The notes under the pieces are model-generated. The model was given only the letters and a program-made list of their open reading frames with translations. It did no database searches and was not told the origin of the DNA. Of a DNA stretch of 64,000 bases, positions 1 to 7,337 are shown in pieces. The translations under genes were made by a program, and so were the position numbers. The DNA comes from Spirochaetae bacterium HGW-Spirochaetae-2 (GTDB lineage Bacteria > Spirochaetota > Spirochaetia > Sphaerochaetales > Sphaerochaetaceae). The DNA is taken from NCBI GenBank assembly GCA_002839355.1, contig PGXW01000002.1:62001-126000 (forward strand). Reading direction: 5' to 3'. The first letter of the stretch is position 1; the number at the start of each line of letters is the position of its first letter.

Positions 1-609
1 CACAAGCGCACCACGCCAACCAAATTCTAGTATCAATGCCTGCAAAGGTCGGGGAGCATAGGAAAACCCGAAGGCAGTGGCAAGGCCCAACAAACCGACG
101 ACCAATCCACGACGAGGACCAAACCACCTGGCTATCATTCCACGGGAAACAAGTGTCAACACTCCTTGCCCGAAAAACCGGATTCCGAAAAACCCCACGA
201 CTGTGATGGCAGTCGCAACAATACCTGGTGGAATTCCAAAAATGGAGACAATCCCTTCCACAAGGGACGGAGAAAAAGCCAAAAGCAATAAGAACAGACT
301 TAGAAATAATGCAGCGAACATACCGGTCAATCTGGCTCCCCACTTGTCGAACAGAATGCCGGCAAAGGGAATGAGAAGGCTGCTCGCCAAAGTACCAATC
401 ATGTATGCAGTGGAAATTCCAACGCGCGAGATCTTGAGAGCGTCCATCAGATGGTCGGTAAATACTGACACTCCCATGGTTTGTCCAGGGATACTAGCCA
501 GAATACCAAGAGCTCCAACGATGAGGACGACCCACCCGTAGTAGAACGGCAACTGTGAAATGGAAAAATGAAAACGATCGCCTGCATTGAAGCGGCGTGG
601 ATGAAGCAT
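1..609 (-). CDS. MFS transporter, N-terminal 203 residues (runs off window)
   Basis: The minus strand is open from an ATG at 609 to the window edge, so the C-terminal half is missing. The start has a good ribosome site (AAGGAG, 6 bases before ATG). Translation gives MLHPRRFNAGDRF followed by hydrophobic segments starting at YYGWVVLIVGALGIL, as in oxalate/formate antiporter-like major facilitator proteins. The loop after the second segment reads AGILFDKWGAR, a D-x-W-G-x-R version of the MFS loop 2-3 signature. A further loop, RGMIARWFGPRRG, is typical of the same subgroup. The substrate cannot be told from this half. It is divergent from the polyferredoxin gene at 741. Confidence 0.85.
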   Translation of the reverse strand, partial: MLHPRRFNAGDRFHFSISQLPFYYGWVVLIVGALGILASIPGQTMGVSVFTDHLMDALKISRVGISTAYMIGTLASSLLIPFAGILFDKWGARLTGMFAALFLSLFLLLLAFSPSLVEGIVSIFGIPPGIVATAITVVGFFGIRFFGQGVLTLVSRGMIARWFGPRRGLVVGLLGLATAFGFSYAPRPLQALILEFGWRGALV

Positions 610-740
610 GGGAACTCCTTGAATTGTATATTATGGTTGCATTCTGTCAGGTATTGGATAAAAGTTCAACAAGCGCTCCTTTCGAAAATTAAGGAGTATC
701 CGATTACGTATATCGACGAATCACTCTCTGGAGGTGCCAA

Positions 741-1502
741 ATGATGCGAATCCCCTACCGGCTTGGAAACACCCTATCCTTCATCAGCTTCATCCTATTT
801 CCGGTGACGTTGAATTTCTTCTCACCCTATGTGAGTATCGATGGAGCCCTGCAAGGAGTGATAACGGGAAGCTTGGTGCTGTTCTTCCTGCTCTACTTGT
901 CCGGTATCTTTTTGGGTCGCGCATGGTGTTCGCATCTTTGTCCATGGTCGGCTCCTTCCGATTTCCTCATGTCGATCAACAATCGTTGTGTCGACCGCAA
1001 ACGCCTTCGAATCATACGGTATGCCATTTTCGGCATCTGGATCACGGCTTTGGTGCTAGCATTTGTTGCTGCTGGTGGAATCAGAAGCGTCGATCCACTC
1101 CATCTTACCGAAAAGGGAATTTCCACGGACCAACCGGTCAAATACATCACATACTATATGGTTGTCCTGCTGCTGTTCATCACCACTGTCCTGGTTGGGC
1201 GCAGAGGTGCCTGCCATGGTCTTTGTTGGATGTCACCTTTCCTGGTATTTGGCATGAAGACGGGTGAACTGTTGCACCTGCCCCGTCTTCGGGTCGTCTC
1301 GAAACCGGAAAGCTGTATCTCCTGCAATGCGTGTACCCGGTCATGTCCCATGAGCATCGATGTGCAATCCGAGCTTCGGAAAGGAACCATCGGTTCAAGT
1401 GACTGCATCCTGTGCAACCGTTGTGTCGACGTTTGCCCATCACAGGTACTGCATGTTCGCATGGGCAAGGGAAGATCAAAAGAGTACCAGGTACGTAATT
1501 GA
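741..1502 (+). CDS. Membrane-bound 4Fe-4S polyferredoxin (NapH/CcoG-like)
   Basis: The 253-residue protein probably passes electrons at the membrane. It has about four hydrophobic segments and two short Cys pairs in the membrane part (C63/C67 in AWCSHLCPW; C158/C162 in GACHGLCW), as in NapH-type proteins. Two classic ferredoxin motifs follow: Cys192/195/198/202 (CISCNACTRSCP) and Cys222/225/228/232 (CILCNRCVDVCP), predicting two 4Fe-4S clusters on a cytoplasmic tail. GGAGG lies seven bases before the ATG. It stands alone, convergent with acr3. The partner oxidoreductase is not visible, so the electron acceptor is unknown. The family assignment is firm, the role is inference. Confidence 0.85.
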   Translation: MMRIPYRLGNTLSFISFILFPVTLNFFSPYVSIDGALQGVITGSLVLFFLLYLSGIFLGRAWCSHLCPWSAPSDFLMSINNRCVDRKRLRIIRYAIFGIWITALVLAFVAAGGIRSVDPLHLTEKGISTDQPVKYITYYMVVLLLFITTVLVGRRGACHGLCWMSPFLVFGMKTGELLHLPRLRVVSKPESCISCNACTRSCPMSIDVQSELRKGTIGSSDCILCNRCVDVCPSQVLHVRMGKGRSKEYQVRN

Positions 1503-1613
1503 ATATTTGTATATAGAAACATCAATTAATACCAATACTAAGCAATATCAAACAGATAATTGGCATATAGTTTAAATTTTGTATTCAAAACCGATAATTG
1601 GTGCCAGGTACGT
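1487..1613. repeat. 10-bp direct repeat flanking a 107-bp AT-rich spacer
   Basis: CCAGGTACGT occurs at 1487-1496, at the end of the polyferredoxin gene, and again at 1604-1613, at the acr3 stop codon. The sequence between is AT-rich and contains two copies of GATAATTGG. It could be the footprint of a small insertion or chance. No terminal inverted repeats were found. Confidence 0.35.
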
Positions 1614-2662
1614 TACGAAAACCACCTCTTCGTGTTGTTGGCAATCTTTACCAACGTCAGCATGACGGGAACCTCGACCAGTACCCCGACCACCGTTGCG
1701 ATTGTTGCTCCCGAGCTGAGCCCGAACACCGAGATGGCGACGGCGACAGCAAGTTCGAAAAAGTTTGAAGCACCGATCATACCGGCTGGAGCTGCGACAT
1801 CATGGGGCAGCTTCCATGCCCTCGCCCACAGGTATGCCACGAAGAAGATGAAGAACGTCTGGATAATCAAAGGAATGGCGATCAACACGATATTCAGCGG
1901 ATTATCCACGATCGTCTGACCCTGGAACGAGAAGATGATGACAAGGGTGAGCAACAGCCCGGTGATGGTGACATTCCCGAACTTTGGAATGAATGTATTC
2001 TCAAAGTAATCCAACCCGCGGTTTTTCGTGATAATGACCCGGGAAAGCCATCCGGCACCGAGCGGAATCACCACGAACAGGATCACCGAAAGGAAGAGCG
2101 TCATCCAAGGAATAGCTATGCCGCTTATCCCCAACAACAGTCCTACGATCGGCACGAACGCCGCAAGGATGATCAGGTCGTTGGTCGCGACCTGTACCAA
2201 CGTATAGGCCGGATTGCCTTTGGTCAGATGGCTCCATACGAAGACCATGGCTGTACAGGGCGCAGCACCCAAAAGAACGGCACCCGCCAGGTATTGTCGC
2301 GCCAGGTCCCGTGGAATAATCGATCGGTAGACCACATAGAAGAAGAATATGGCGATACCGTACATGGTGAAGGGCTTGATCAGCCAGTTGGTGACCCAAG
2401 TGACAACCAATCCACGGGGATTTTGGCCGACCTTCCTGATACTATGGAAATCGACCTTGAGCATCATGGGATAGATCATCAACCAAATGAGTACTGCTAC
2501 CGGTATCGAGACGTTGGCATATTCGAATTGTGAGAGAAAGTTGGGAATCCCCGGAAGAAATACGCCGACCAACACACCAACGACCATGCACAGCAAGACC
2601 CACACGGTCAAATATTTCTCGAAGAAACCGATTCCAGAAGATGACTTCCCAGTACTTCCCAT
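1613..2662 (-). CDS. acr3: ACR3-family arsenite efflux permease
   Basis: The 349-residue, roughly ten-helix inner-membrane protein exports arsenite (As(III)) using the membrane gradient. The ACR3/bile-acid symporter fold is recognisable. The conserved arsenite-binding cysteine sits at C136 in LLGAAPCTAMVFVWSHL, and the conserved C-terminal glutamate in GASNFFELAVAVAIS. The start at 2662 has a strong ribosome site (GGGAGG five bases before ATG); a longer upstream reading (IVVWEVY) overlaps that site and is rejected. It lies 59 bp downstream of arsR on the same strand and is almost certainly derepressed by arsenite through it. Confidence 0.93.
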   Translation of the reverse strand: MGSTGKSSSGIGFFEKYLTVWVLLCMVVGVLVGVFLPGIPNFLSQFEYANVSIPVAVLIWLMIYPMMLKVDFHSIRKVGQNPRGLVVTWVTNWLIKPFTMYGIAIFFFYVVYRSIIPRDLARQYLAGAVLLGAAPCTAMVFVWSHLTKGNPAYTLVQVATNDLIILAAFVPIVGLLLGISGIAIPWMTLFLSVILFVVIPLGAGWLSRVIITKNRGLDYFENTFIPKFGNVTITGLLLTLVIIFSFQGQTIVDNPLNIVLIAIPLIIQTFFIFFVAYLWARAWKLPHDVAAPAGMIGASNFFELAVAVAISVFGLSSGATIATVVGVLVEVPVMLTLVKIANNTKRWFS

Positions 2663-2721
2663 ATATACCTCCCACACCACAATCAAGCGGTAAATTGTTT
2701 CATATGGTTTTCAAACAGATT

Positions 2722-3057
2722 TCAGCAACGTCTGTTTCCACATTTTCCTGAATCCTTCACCAGTATATCATCCCGATTGGTCGAGATAAGGTTCAGATAG
2801 TCCAAAAGGTCGGAAAGTTCCCTTGTATCCAGAGTATAGTATGTCCATTTTCCATCCCTTTCCGATGACACGAGACCACTTTCAGTGAGCATTTTCATAT
2901 GATAGCTGAGCGTCGGTTGGGTTATCTTGAACGAGTCCAATATATCGCATGCACATAATGGTTCCGCCGACAGCAGGTTGATGATGCCGAGCCGCGTCTC
3001 ATCCGAGAGCGCCTTGAGCTTGAGTAGTTGAGATCCTGGAGTTTCTTGTTTTACCAT
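2722..3057 (-). CDS. arsR: ArsR-family arsenite-responsive repressor
   Basis: The protein has 111 residues and a winged-helix fold. The metalloid-sensing motif ELCVCDL appears as PLCACDILDSF, and the recognition helix as ITQPTLSYHMKML. A second Cys pair lies in the C-terminal CGNRRC tail and may add thiolate ligands. An in-frame GTG lies directly before the ATG; ATG at 3057 is preferred because AGGAG is then six bases upstream. It is the promoter-proximal gene of arsR-acr3 and should repress its own operon. Confidence 0.92.
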   Translation of the reverse strand: MVKQETPGSQLLKLKALSDETRLGIINLLSAEPLCACDILDSFKITQPTLSYHMKMLTESGLVSSERDGKWTYYTLDTRELSDLLDYLNLISTNRDDILVKDSGKCGNRRC

Positions 3058-3080
3058 CACCTGCTCCTCTTATATATCGA

Positions 3081-3109
3081 ACAATATCAATCTAATAGAT
3101 AAAAATCAA
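3081..3109 (-). promoter_or_regulatory. Promoter of arsR-acr3 with ATTGAT repeats
   Basis: On the minus strand TTGATT (3109-3104), a 17-bp spacer and TATTGT (3086-3081) make a sigma-70-like promoter. ATTGAT occurs at the -35 and again inside the spacer, giving an imperfect dyad around TCTATTAGA that could be the ArsR operator. The match is by eye only. Confidence 0.5.
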
Positions 3110-3148
3110 TATGTTTATGTGTGAAGATGCGCCTGCATATGCCATTTA

Positions 3149-3163
3149 GTTGACGTCGTCAAC
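3149..3163. promoter_or_regulatory. 15-bp dyad, candidate MarR operator
   Basis: GTTGACG-T-CGTCAAC is a perfect 7-1-7 inverted repeat lying 71 bp before the marR start and in the divergent gap with arsR. MarR proteins usually bind such compact palindromes near their own promoter. That assignment is inference. Confidence 0.45.
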
Positions 3164-3233
3164 CAATAGTGTTAAAGTTGCGCATGATGCTCGCGCATAC
3201 TCTGCTTGGAAAAGGGAAAGGAGGCAGAACACC

Positions 3234-3698
3234 ATGAAGTCTGGAATGAATGATGTTGATCGCAAAGTGTTGAGTCGAAGCTTGTTGGACATCGCATGGA
3301 GTTTCGGTCCGAAAGGTCTGGACGGTTCGTGTTGCCAAGATCTTGGCATGGCCGAATTTCTTGCTTTGGACGGCATATCCCGTATCGCTGATTGCCCGGT
3401 ACAACAGGTCGGACATTCCCTCGGATTCACCAAGAGCGGAGCGACACGGATCGTGAGCCGCCTTGTCATGAAAGGATATGTCTCCAAGAGGTCTTCAGGA
3501 CATGATGCACGGGTATGTTGTCTTGAGGTGACCGAGCATGGGCGGGAAATGCTCTCACAAGCGTATGCACAATACGGGAACCTCTTGAACCGAGTGTTCT
3601 CTGGGTTGGATGAGACAGAGAAGGGAGAGTTACAAGAATCCTTGATCAGATTCAGCACCTTGCTCATGCGAGAAAACTATCAGGAGGAAAACCGGTGA
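3234..3698 (+). CDS. Cys-rich MarR-family regulator
   Basis: The 154-residue winged-helix protein has a recognition region reading LGFTKSGATRIVSRLVMKGY and a wing around SGHDARVCCLEVTEHG, both diagnostic of MarR. Unusually it carries five cysteines, arranged as two adjacent pairs (C33/C34 and C95/C96) plus C54, which suggests a thiol or metalloid sensor. The start at 3234 has AAAGGAGG seven bases upstream. The stop overlaps the GTG start of the following permease by four bases, so the two are translationally coupled. It probably controls that permease and the small Cys-rich peptide after it. The ligand is unknown. Confidence 0.85.
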   Translation: MKSGMNDVDRKVLSRSLLDIAWSFGPKGLDGSCCQDLGMAEFLALDGISRIADCPVQQVGHSLGFTKSGATRIVSRLVMKGYVSKRSSGHDARVCCLEVTEHGREMLSQAYAQYGNLLNRVFSGLDETEKGELQESLIRFSTLLMRENYQEENR

Positions 3699-4591
3699 AC
3701 ACCTTATGGGCTACCTTTCGCTATTTTGCCATCATCATGCTCGAGCTTACCGTTTTGTTCATCGCCATCAGTGCGCTCGTTGCACTGATGCTGACTTACA
3801 TCTCAAGGGAGCGTCTCTCTTCTTGGCTGACCCGCCGGGGGTTGGGTGGGAACATCCTCGGGGCACTTGTTGGTTCGCTCACCCCGTTCTGTGCGTGTTC
3901 CACTATTCCGATGACCTTGGGGATGCTGCAGGCGGGGGCACCCTTCGGTTCGGTGATGTCGTTCGTCATCGCTTCCCCGCTGCTCAATCCCATCATCATC
4001 GTGATGCTGGTCACTCTCATGGGTTGGAATGTGGCGGCGGTGTATTTCATCGTCACATTCGTTGGAGCGGTCCTCTTCGGATCTGCGTTGCAGCGGATGG
4101 GCTTCAATAGTCAAGTGAAGTCCGTGCGTATCAAGCCAAAGGCCTCATCTGAAGATGACCGTTACGTTACACCGACGTTCAAGGAAAAACTTGCAGAGTC
4201 TTTGCAATCGGCGTGGAGCGATTACCGAGTGGTCTTCCACTATCTGCTCATCGGAGTGGCACTCGGATCGGCGATCTACGGCTACATCCCCGAAGAATTC
4301 ATCGTCGGGATCGCAGGTGCGGACAAACTGCTGTCGGTACCGATCGCGGCGACGATCGGCGTGCCGCTATACATCCGTGCCGAGACAGCCATTCCCATAG
4401 GATTGGGCCTGATGTCGAAGGGGATGGGACTGGGAACGGTGGTTGCCCTCATCATCGGGGGATCAGGAATGGCGATTCCCGAGATGTCGATGCTGGCGGG
4501 AATCTTCAAGAGAAAGCTAGTCGGCGCGCTCGTGGCCGGCATCTGGCTCACCGCCGTAGTCGGCGGATATCTATTCAACATTCTGGCATAA
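3695..4591 (+). CDS. PF03773 (DUF318/ArsP-type) permease, short form
   Basis: The 298-residue polytopic protein belongs to the permease family that includes ArsP, which exports trivalent organoarsenicals. The N-terminal half carries the conserved Cys pair C66/C68 in LTPFCACSTIPMTLGML, followed by the family stretch FGSVMSFVIASPLLNPI. A second, similar half begins near residue 170. It starts with GTG at 3695, with AGGAGG seven bases upstream and a GTGA overlap with marR. The neighbours (Cys-rich MarR, Cys-rich peptide, arsenic genes) support a role in exporting a metalloid or thiol-reactive metal species. Methylated arsenic is plausible because arsM lies elsewhere in the window. Confidence 0.85.
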   Translation: MNTLWATFRYFAIIMLELTVLFIAISALVALMLTYISRERLSSWLTRRGLGGNILGALVGSLTPFCACSTIPMTLGMLQAGAPFGSVMSFVIASPLLNPIIIVMLVTLMGWNVAAVYFIVTFVGAVLFGSALQRMGFNSQVKSVRIKPKASSEDDRYVTPTFKEKLAESLQSAWSDYRVVFHYLLIGVALGSAIYGYIPEEFIVGIAGADKLLSVPIAATIGVPLYIRAETAIPIGLGLMSKGMGLGTVVALIIGGSGMAIPEMSMLAGIFKRKLVGALVAGIWLTAVVGGYLFNILA

Positions 4592-4605
4592 GAAGGAAAA
4601 AGAAT

Positions 4606-4776
4606 ATGGAAGAGAAGAAATCGAGACTCTTGAAATTGTTCGGTGCAAAGAAAACAGGCTGCTGCTCCGTTGAAATCGAGGAAATCCCGGAGGAAGAGAA
4701 GCAGGAGGACAGCTGTTGTCCTTGCTGCGGTCCCGTACCGAGTGAGGTAAAGGATTTGGAAAAAGCAAGCGAATAG
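4606..4776 (+). CDS. 56-aa Cys-rich peptide of the permease operon
   Basis: It starts 14 bp after the permease stop, with AAGAAGGAAAAAGAAT before the ATG. The product begins MEEKKSRLLKLFGAKK, then has C19-C20, an acidic middle (EIEEIPEEEKQED) and C37-C38-x-C40-C41, and ends with a charged tail. Six cysteines in 56 residues, arranged as vicinal pairs, point to soft-metal or metalloid binding, for example as a chaperone or buffer that feeds the permease. I do not recognise a named family. That it is real is supported by spacing, ribosome site and strongly patterned cysteines; the function is inference. Confidence 0.7.
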   Translation: MEEKKSRLLKLFGAKKTGCCSVEIEEIPEEEKQEDSCCPCCGPVPSEVKDLEKASE

Positions 4777-4894
4777 AGGCTATCTTGCCGATTGAAGTAA
4801 AAATGAAGAAAGCCCTGATTTCCACGTGTTGGGGGTATGGTAGATATTCGTTCCATCAACGGTAGAGGGGAGGCTCAACCGAATATTGTCGAGC

Positions 4895-5587
4895 TTAGAA
4901 GCCCAAGTACAGCAGGTAGAACCCCATAATCAACAACACGGCTCCCATCCCATATTTCAGTACTGTACTGAACTTGCCATACTTCCCGCTCGCGCTCAGG
5001 TGCTTCACGAATCCGACAGAGGTTCCAGCCACCACCACCAGGACGCTATGCCCCAGAGAATACATGAGCAGCAGGAATACTCCCCATGCGATATTTCCGC
5101 TACCAGCCACCAAAGTCAACAGGGCAACCAGCACAGGGGTGGCACAGGGAGACGAGAAGAGCCCTCCGAGCATGCCGGTGACCACCGCCCCCACATAGCC
5201 GCGGCGCTTGTTCGCGTTTGTCAGATAGGTTGAAGGGATGAAATTGTACACTTCCCAGGCCTGCAAGGCCATGAGCACCATGATGGTTCCCAGGACGATG
5301 AACCACCATGAGCCGGCACCTTGCATCAAGCGGCCAAGCAAGGAGGCTGCAGTGCCAAGGATTGTGAAGGTCACCGCCATACCCACTGCGAATGCAATGG
5401 ACAACCGGAAGGAACGTCCCGTTTCGCGTTGGCCTGTTCCACCTACGTAGCCGATGACCAGAGGAACGCTACTGAGTGCACAGGGGGTGACCGAGGTGAG
5501 CAATCCGGCGACCAAAGCTGCCAGAGGTGCGATCCAGAGGTTCTGTCCTATCATGTAGGATATGTCGTTAAGCAACGAATCAATCAT
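4895..5587 (-). CDS. ccdA: CcdA/DsbD-type transmembrane thiol electron carrier
   Basis: The 230-residue, six-helix membrane protein moves reducing equivalents from cytoplasmic thioredoxin across the inner membrane. The two redox cysteines are in place: C36 in TSVTPCALSSVP and C148 in GLFSSPCATPVLVAL. Its ATG overlaps the stop of the upstream thioredoxin gene by eight bases, so the pair is translationally coupled. It is the last gene of arsR2-arsC-trx-ccdA. The likely job is to keep the membrane-anchored thioredoxin reduced outside the membrane; a link to arsenate reduction is contextual. Confidence 0.88.
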   Translation of the reverse strand: MIDSLLNDISYMIGQNLWIAPLAALVAGLLTSVTPCALSSVPLVIGYVGGTGQRETGRSFRLSIAFAVGMAVTFTILGTAASLLGRLMQGAGSWWFIVLGTIMVLMALQAWEVYNFIPSTYLTNANKRRGYVGAVVTGMLGGLFSSPCATPVLVALLTLVAGSGNIAWGVFLLLMYSLGHSVLVVVAGTSVGFVKHLSASGKYGKFSTVLKYGMGAVLLIMGFYLLYLGF

Positions 5588-6137
5588 TGTGCAACCCCAT
5601 CTCTCCCAGTGCCTCCATGATCATCGCCTCGGTCATCCCACCTTCATGGGCAGTGAACAAGTGTTCCTCAGTATCCTTGTGGATATACATGAGCAGTTGG
5701 GAATCCGAGGGGTCGGACGGTACATAGGGCTTCCCCTCCATGTCGAAGAACATTTGCGTTGGGATGACCCGGATGGGAAAACCGTTGGCCAGCTCGGGAT
5801 ATTTCCATACATCGATGAACCTGATGATCGCTTTACCTTGGAGCCGTGCATTCAGGTCCTTGAGTATCGGGGCCATCTCCTTGCACGGAGCACAGGAATC
5901 GGCCCCGAAGTCCAGGAGAATGGGCAAGCCATAGCTTTTCAAGCGATCCAGATCCAGCGGTTCGGTGACATCCAGGGCGAAATCGGGATTCGTCGGAGCC
6001 TTCGCCACAGATCCTTGTCCATCAAGCTCCGCTATATTCTCGGCACCATGATTTTTCACCAACCACAGACCGATGATAACAATGACGATCACAAACGATA
6101 CCAGTATCCTGACGAGATTCTTCTTGGAGATGTGCAT
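5580..6137 (-). CDS. Membrane-anchored thioredoxin-fold protein
   Basis: The protein has 185 residues. An uncleaved signal anchor (residues about 9-27, LVRILVSFVIVIVIIGLWL) places the thioredoxin domain outside the inner membrane. The redox motif is C82-A-P-C85 in DFGADSCAPCKEM, and the cis-proline region reads IRVIPTQMFFD. AAAGGAAA lies upstream of the ATG. With the adjacent ccdA it forms a two-part extracytoplasmic thiol-reducing system. Its position behind arsC is common in anaerobe arsenic operons, but cytoplasmic ArsC would need a cytoplasmic reductant, so its substrate is unclear. Confidence 0.88.
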   Translation of the reverse strand: MHISKKNLVRILVSFVIVIVIIGLWLVKNHGAENIAELDGQGSVAKAPTNPDFALDVTEPLDLDRLKSYGLPILLDFGADSCAPCKEMAPILKDLNARLQGKAIIRFIDVWKYPELANGFPIRVIPTQMFFDMEGKPYVPSDPSDSQLLMYIHKDTEEHLFTAHEGGMTEAMIMEALGEMGLHND

Positions 6138-6175
6138 GAAGCTTTCCTTTTACAAAACGAATTCAACCAGTAACG

Positions 6176-6601
6176 TCAATTCGCGGAGAGCCATTCCTTC
6201 ACTTTCCGCTGGATGTCGTCACGGATTGGTCGTATTCCAGCAAGCTTTTCCTCGTCGGTCCCCTGTATCGCACTTGGATCGGGGAAACCCCAATGCATGC
6301 GCGTATGTTTCCCCGGGAACATGGGACACCGCTCGGCACTGCTTTCATCACAGACGGTGACCACGAAATCAAACACTTCCTTTCGGTCAATGTATTCCTT
6401 GGCTGGTTTGGCGTACTGCCCATCCATGGATATACCGATTTCTGCCATGGCCTGCACGACCAGGGGATTCAATTTTCCCGCTTCGATACCGCTGCTATGG
6501 ACATCGAAACGGTCTGGCGCATAGTGGCGTACAAAAGCCTCGCACATCTGACTACGGGCCGAATTGTGTATGCATACGAACATGATCCTTGTCTTTTCCA
6601 T
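6176..6601 (-). CDS. arsC: Thioredoxin-coupled arsenate reductase
   Basis: This is a 141-residue low-molecular-weight phosphatase-fold enzyme that reduces arsenate to arsenite. The P-loop CX5R motif is C10-IHNSA-R16-S, and the two resolving cysteines are C84 and C92 in VTVCDESSAERCPMFPG, the three-cysteine relay of the Staphylococcus pI258 type. The C-terminal DPSAIQGTDEEK is also typical. It starts on the base following the arsR2 stop and is cotranscribed with it. The arsenite produced would leave through Acr3. Confidence 0.95.
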   Translation of the reverse strand: MEKTRIMFVCIHNSARSQMCEAFVRHYAPDRFDVHSSGIEAGKLNPLVVQAMAEIGISMDGQYAKPAKEYIDRKEVFDFVVTVCDESSAERCPMFPGKHTRMHWGFPDPSAIQGTDEEKLAGIRPIRDDIQRKVKEWLSAN

Positions 6602-7003
6602 TCAGAGTTTCTCCTTCTTTTTGGGGGCACAACTACTTGCATCGCAACAAGCCGGTTTTGCTTCACCCGCATGGGGTCCATCAGCTGATTCTTGTCTTTC
6701 TACCAGTTTTTCGAGAAAGGCCATGTCCCGATTGGCACAGTGCAGCATCTCCAGGACACAGGACATCACCAATGTACAGTTCACTTGGGTTCCGTCCCGT
6801 TCCATCTCGATCACGCCCACGCTCTTGAGTTGCGACAGGTGCTTGGAGGCAGCCGATTTGTTCAGCCTCAGGCTGGCCGCCAGTTCACAGACGCACCACG
6901 GGCGTTCGTTGAGCGCTTCCACCATGGCCAGGCGCATGGGGTGTCCCAGTACTCGCAACAGTCGGGCGGTTTCTTCGAATTGCCGGTCGTCAACCTTGTT
7001 CAT
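6602..7003 (-). CDS. arsR: Second ArsR-family repressor with Cys-rich tail
   Basis: The 133-residue winged-helix repressor has a sensing motif C37-V-C39 in RPWCVCELAASL and a recognition helix NKSAASKHLSQLK. The C-terminus adds C119, C120 and C125 (KPACCDASSCAPKKK), an extra thiol cluster absent from the first ArsR. The ATG at 7003 has no clear ribosome site and lies close behind the predicted -10, so translation may be leaderless or nearly so. It heads arsR2-arsC-trx-ccdA and faces a divergent operon; one set of dyads between them could serve both. Confidence 0.9.
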   Translation of the reverse strand: MNKVDDRQFEETARLLRVLGHPMRLAMVEALNERPWCVCELAASLRLNKSAASKHLSQLKSVGVIEMERDGTQVNCTLVMSCVLEMLHCANRDMAFLEKLVERQESADGPHAGEAKPACCDASSCAPKKKEKL

Positions 7004-7009
7004 ATACAC

Positions 7010-7038
7010 AATGTTGCAAAAAGTGGAAACTTTGTCAA
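7010..7038 (-). promoter_or_regulatory. Promoter of arsR2-arsC-trx-ccdA
   Basis: The minus strand reads TTGACA (7038-7033), a 17-bp spacer, then AACATT (7015-7010). A TGGAAAC element on the plus strand (7024-7030) lies inside the spacer and matches half of the dyad at 7065-7082. The start codon is only 7 bp beyond the -10. Confidence 0.6.
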
Positions 7039-7047
7039 CCTTTTGTA

Positions 7048-7076
7048 TTGACAAGCCCCGAACAGTTTCCAATAAT
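7048..7076 (+). promoter_or_regulatory. Promoter of the mini-thioredoxin/DGC/permease operon
   Basis: TTGACA (7048-7053), a spacer of exactly 17 bp and AATAAT (7071-7076) form a near-consensus sigma-70 promoter. Its -10 lies inside the dyad at 7065-7082, so a bound repressor would block it. Confidence 0.75.
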
Positions 7077-7082
7077 GGAAAC
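7065..7082. promoter_or_regulatory. ArsR-type operator dyad
   Basis: GTTTCCA-ATAA-TGGAAAC is a perfect 7-4-7 inverted repeat over the plus-strand -10. A third TGGAAAC half-site lies at 7024-7030 within the divergent promoter. The shared half-site suggests that one repressor, most simply the adjacent ArsR2, controls both operons. Confidence 0.65.
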
Positions 7083-7097
7083 ATAAGGAGAAATACC

Positions 7098-7337
7098 ATG
7101 GTAATACAGATACTCGGGACAGGCTGTCCCAAATGTAAGACACTCGAAGCGAATGCACGTCAGGCAATCGAGGCCGGTGGCATCGATGCCACGATTGAGA
7201 AGATTACCGAGATCGACCAGATCATGGACATGGGTGTGATGATGACCCCGGCCTTGGCAATCGACGGAATTGTGAAAAGTGCCGGCAAAGTATTGAACAA
7301 GGACCAGATCCTTGCTTTTATAAAGGAAGGGGAATGA
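7098..7337 (+). CDS. Small thioredoxin-fold redox disulfide protein (CPKC)
   Basis: The 79-residue protein of the thioredoxin_3 / redox-active disulfide protein 2 family has the motif C10-P-K-C13 in ILGTGCPKCKTLEAN and a cis-Pro in VMMTPALAIDG. AAGGAG lies seven bases before the ATG. It is cytosolic. Such proteins often sit next to PF03773 permeases in arsenic loci and probably reduce or shuttle a thiol-bound substrate for the permease two genes downstream. The stop overlaps the next ATG (ATGA). Confidence 0.9.
   Translation: MVIQILGTGCPKCKTLEANARQAIEAGGIDATIEKITEIDQIMDMGVMMTPALAIDGIVKSAGKVLNKDQILAFIKEGE

Noticed and set aside
77-541. 154-codon plus-strand frame at the window start
   Set aside because: The minus strand encodes an obvious MFS transporter N-terminus with a good start site; the plus frame is its shadow.
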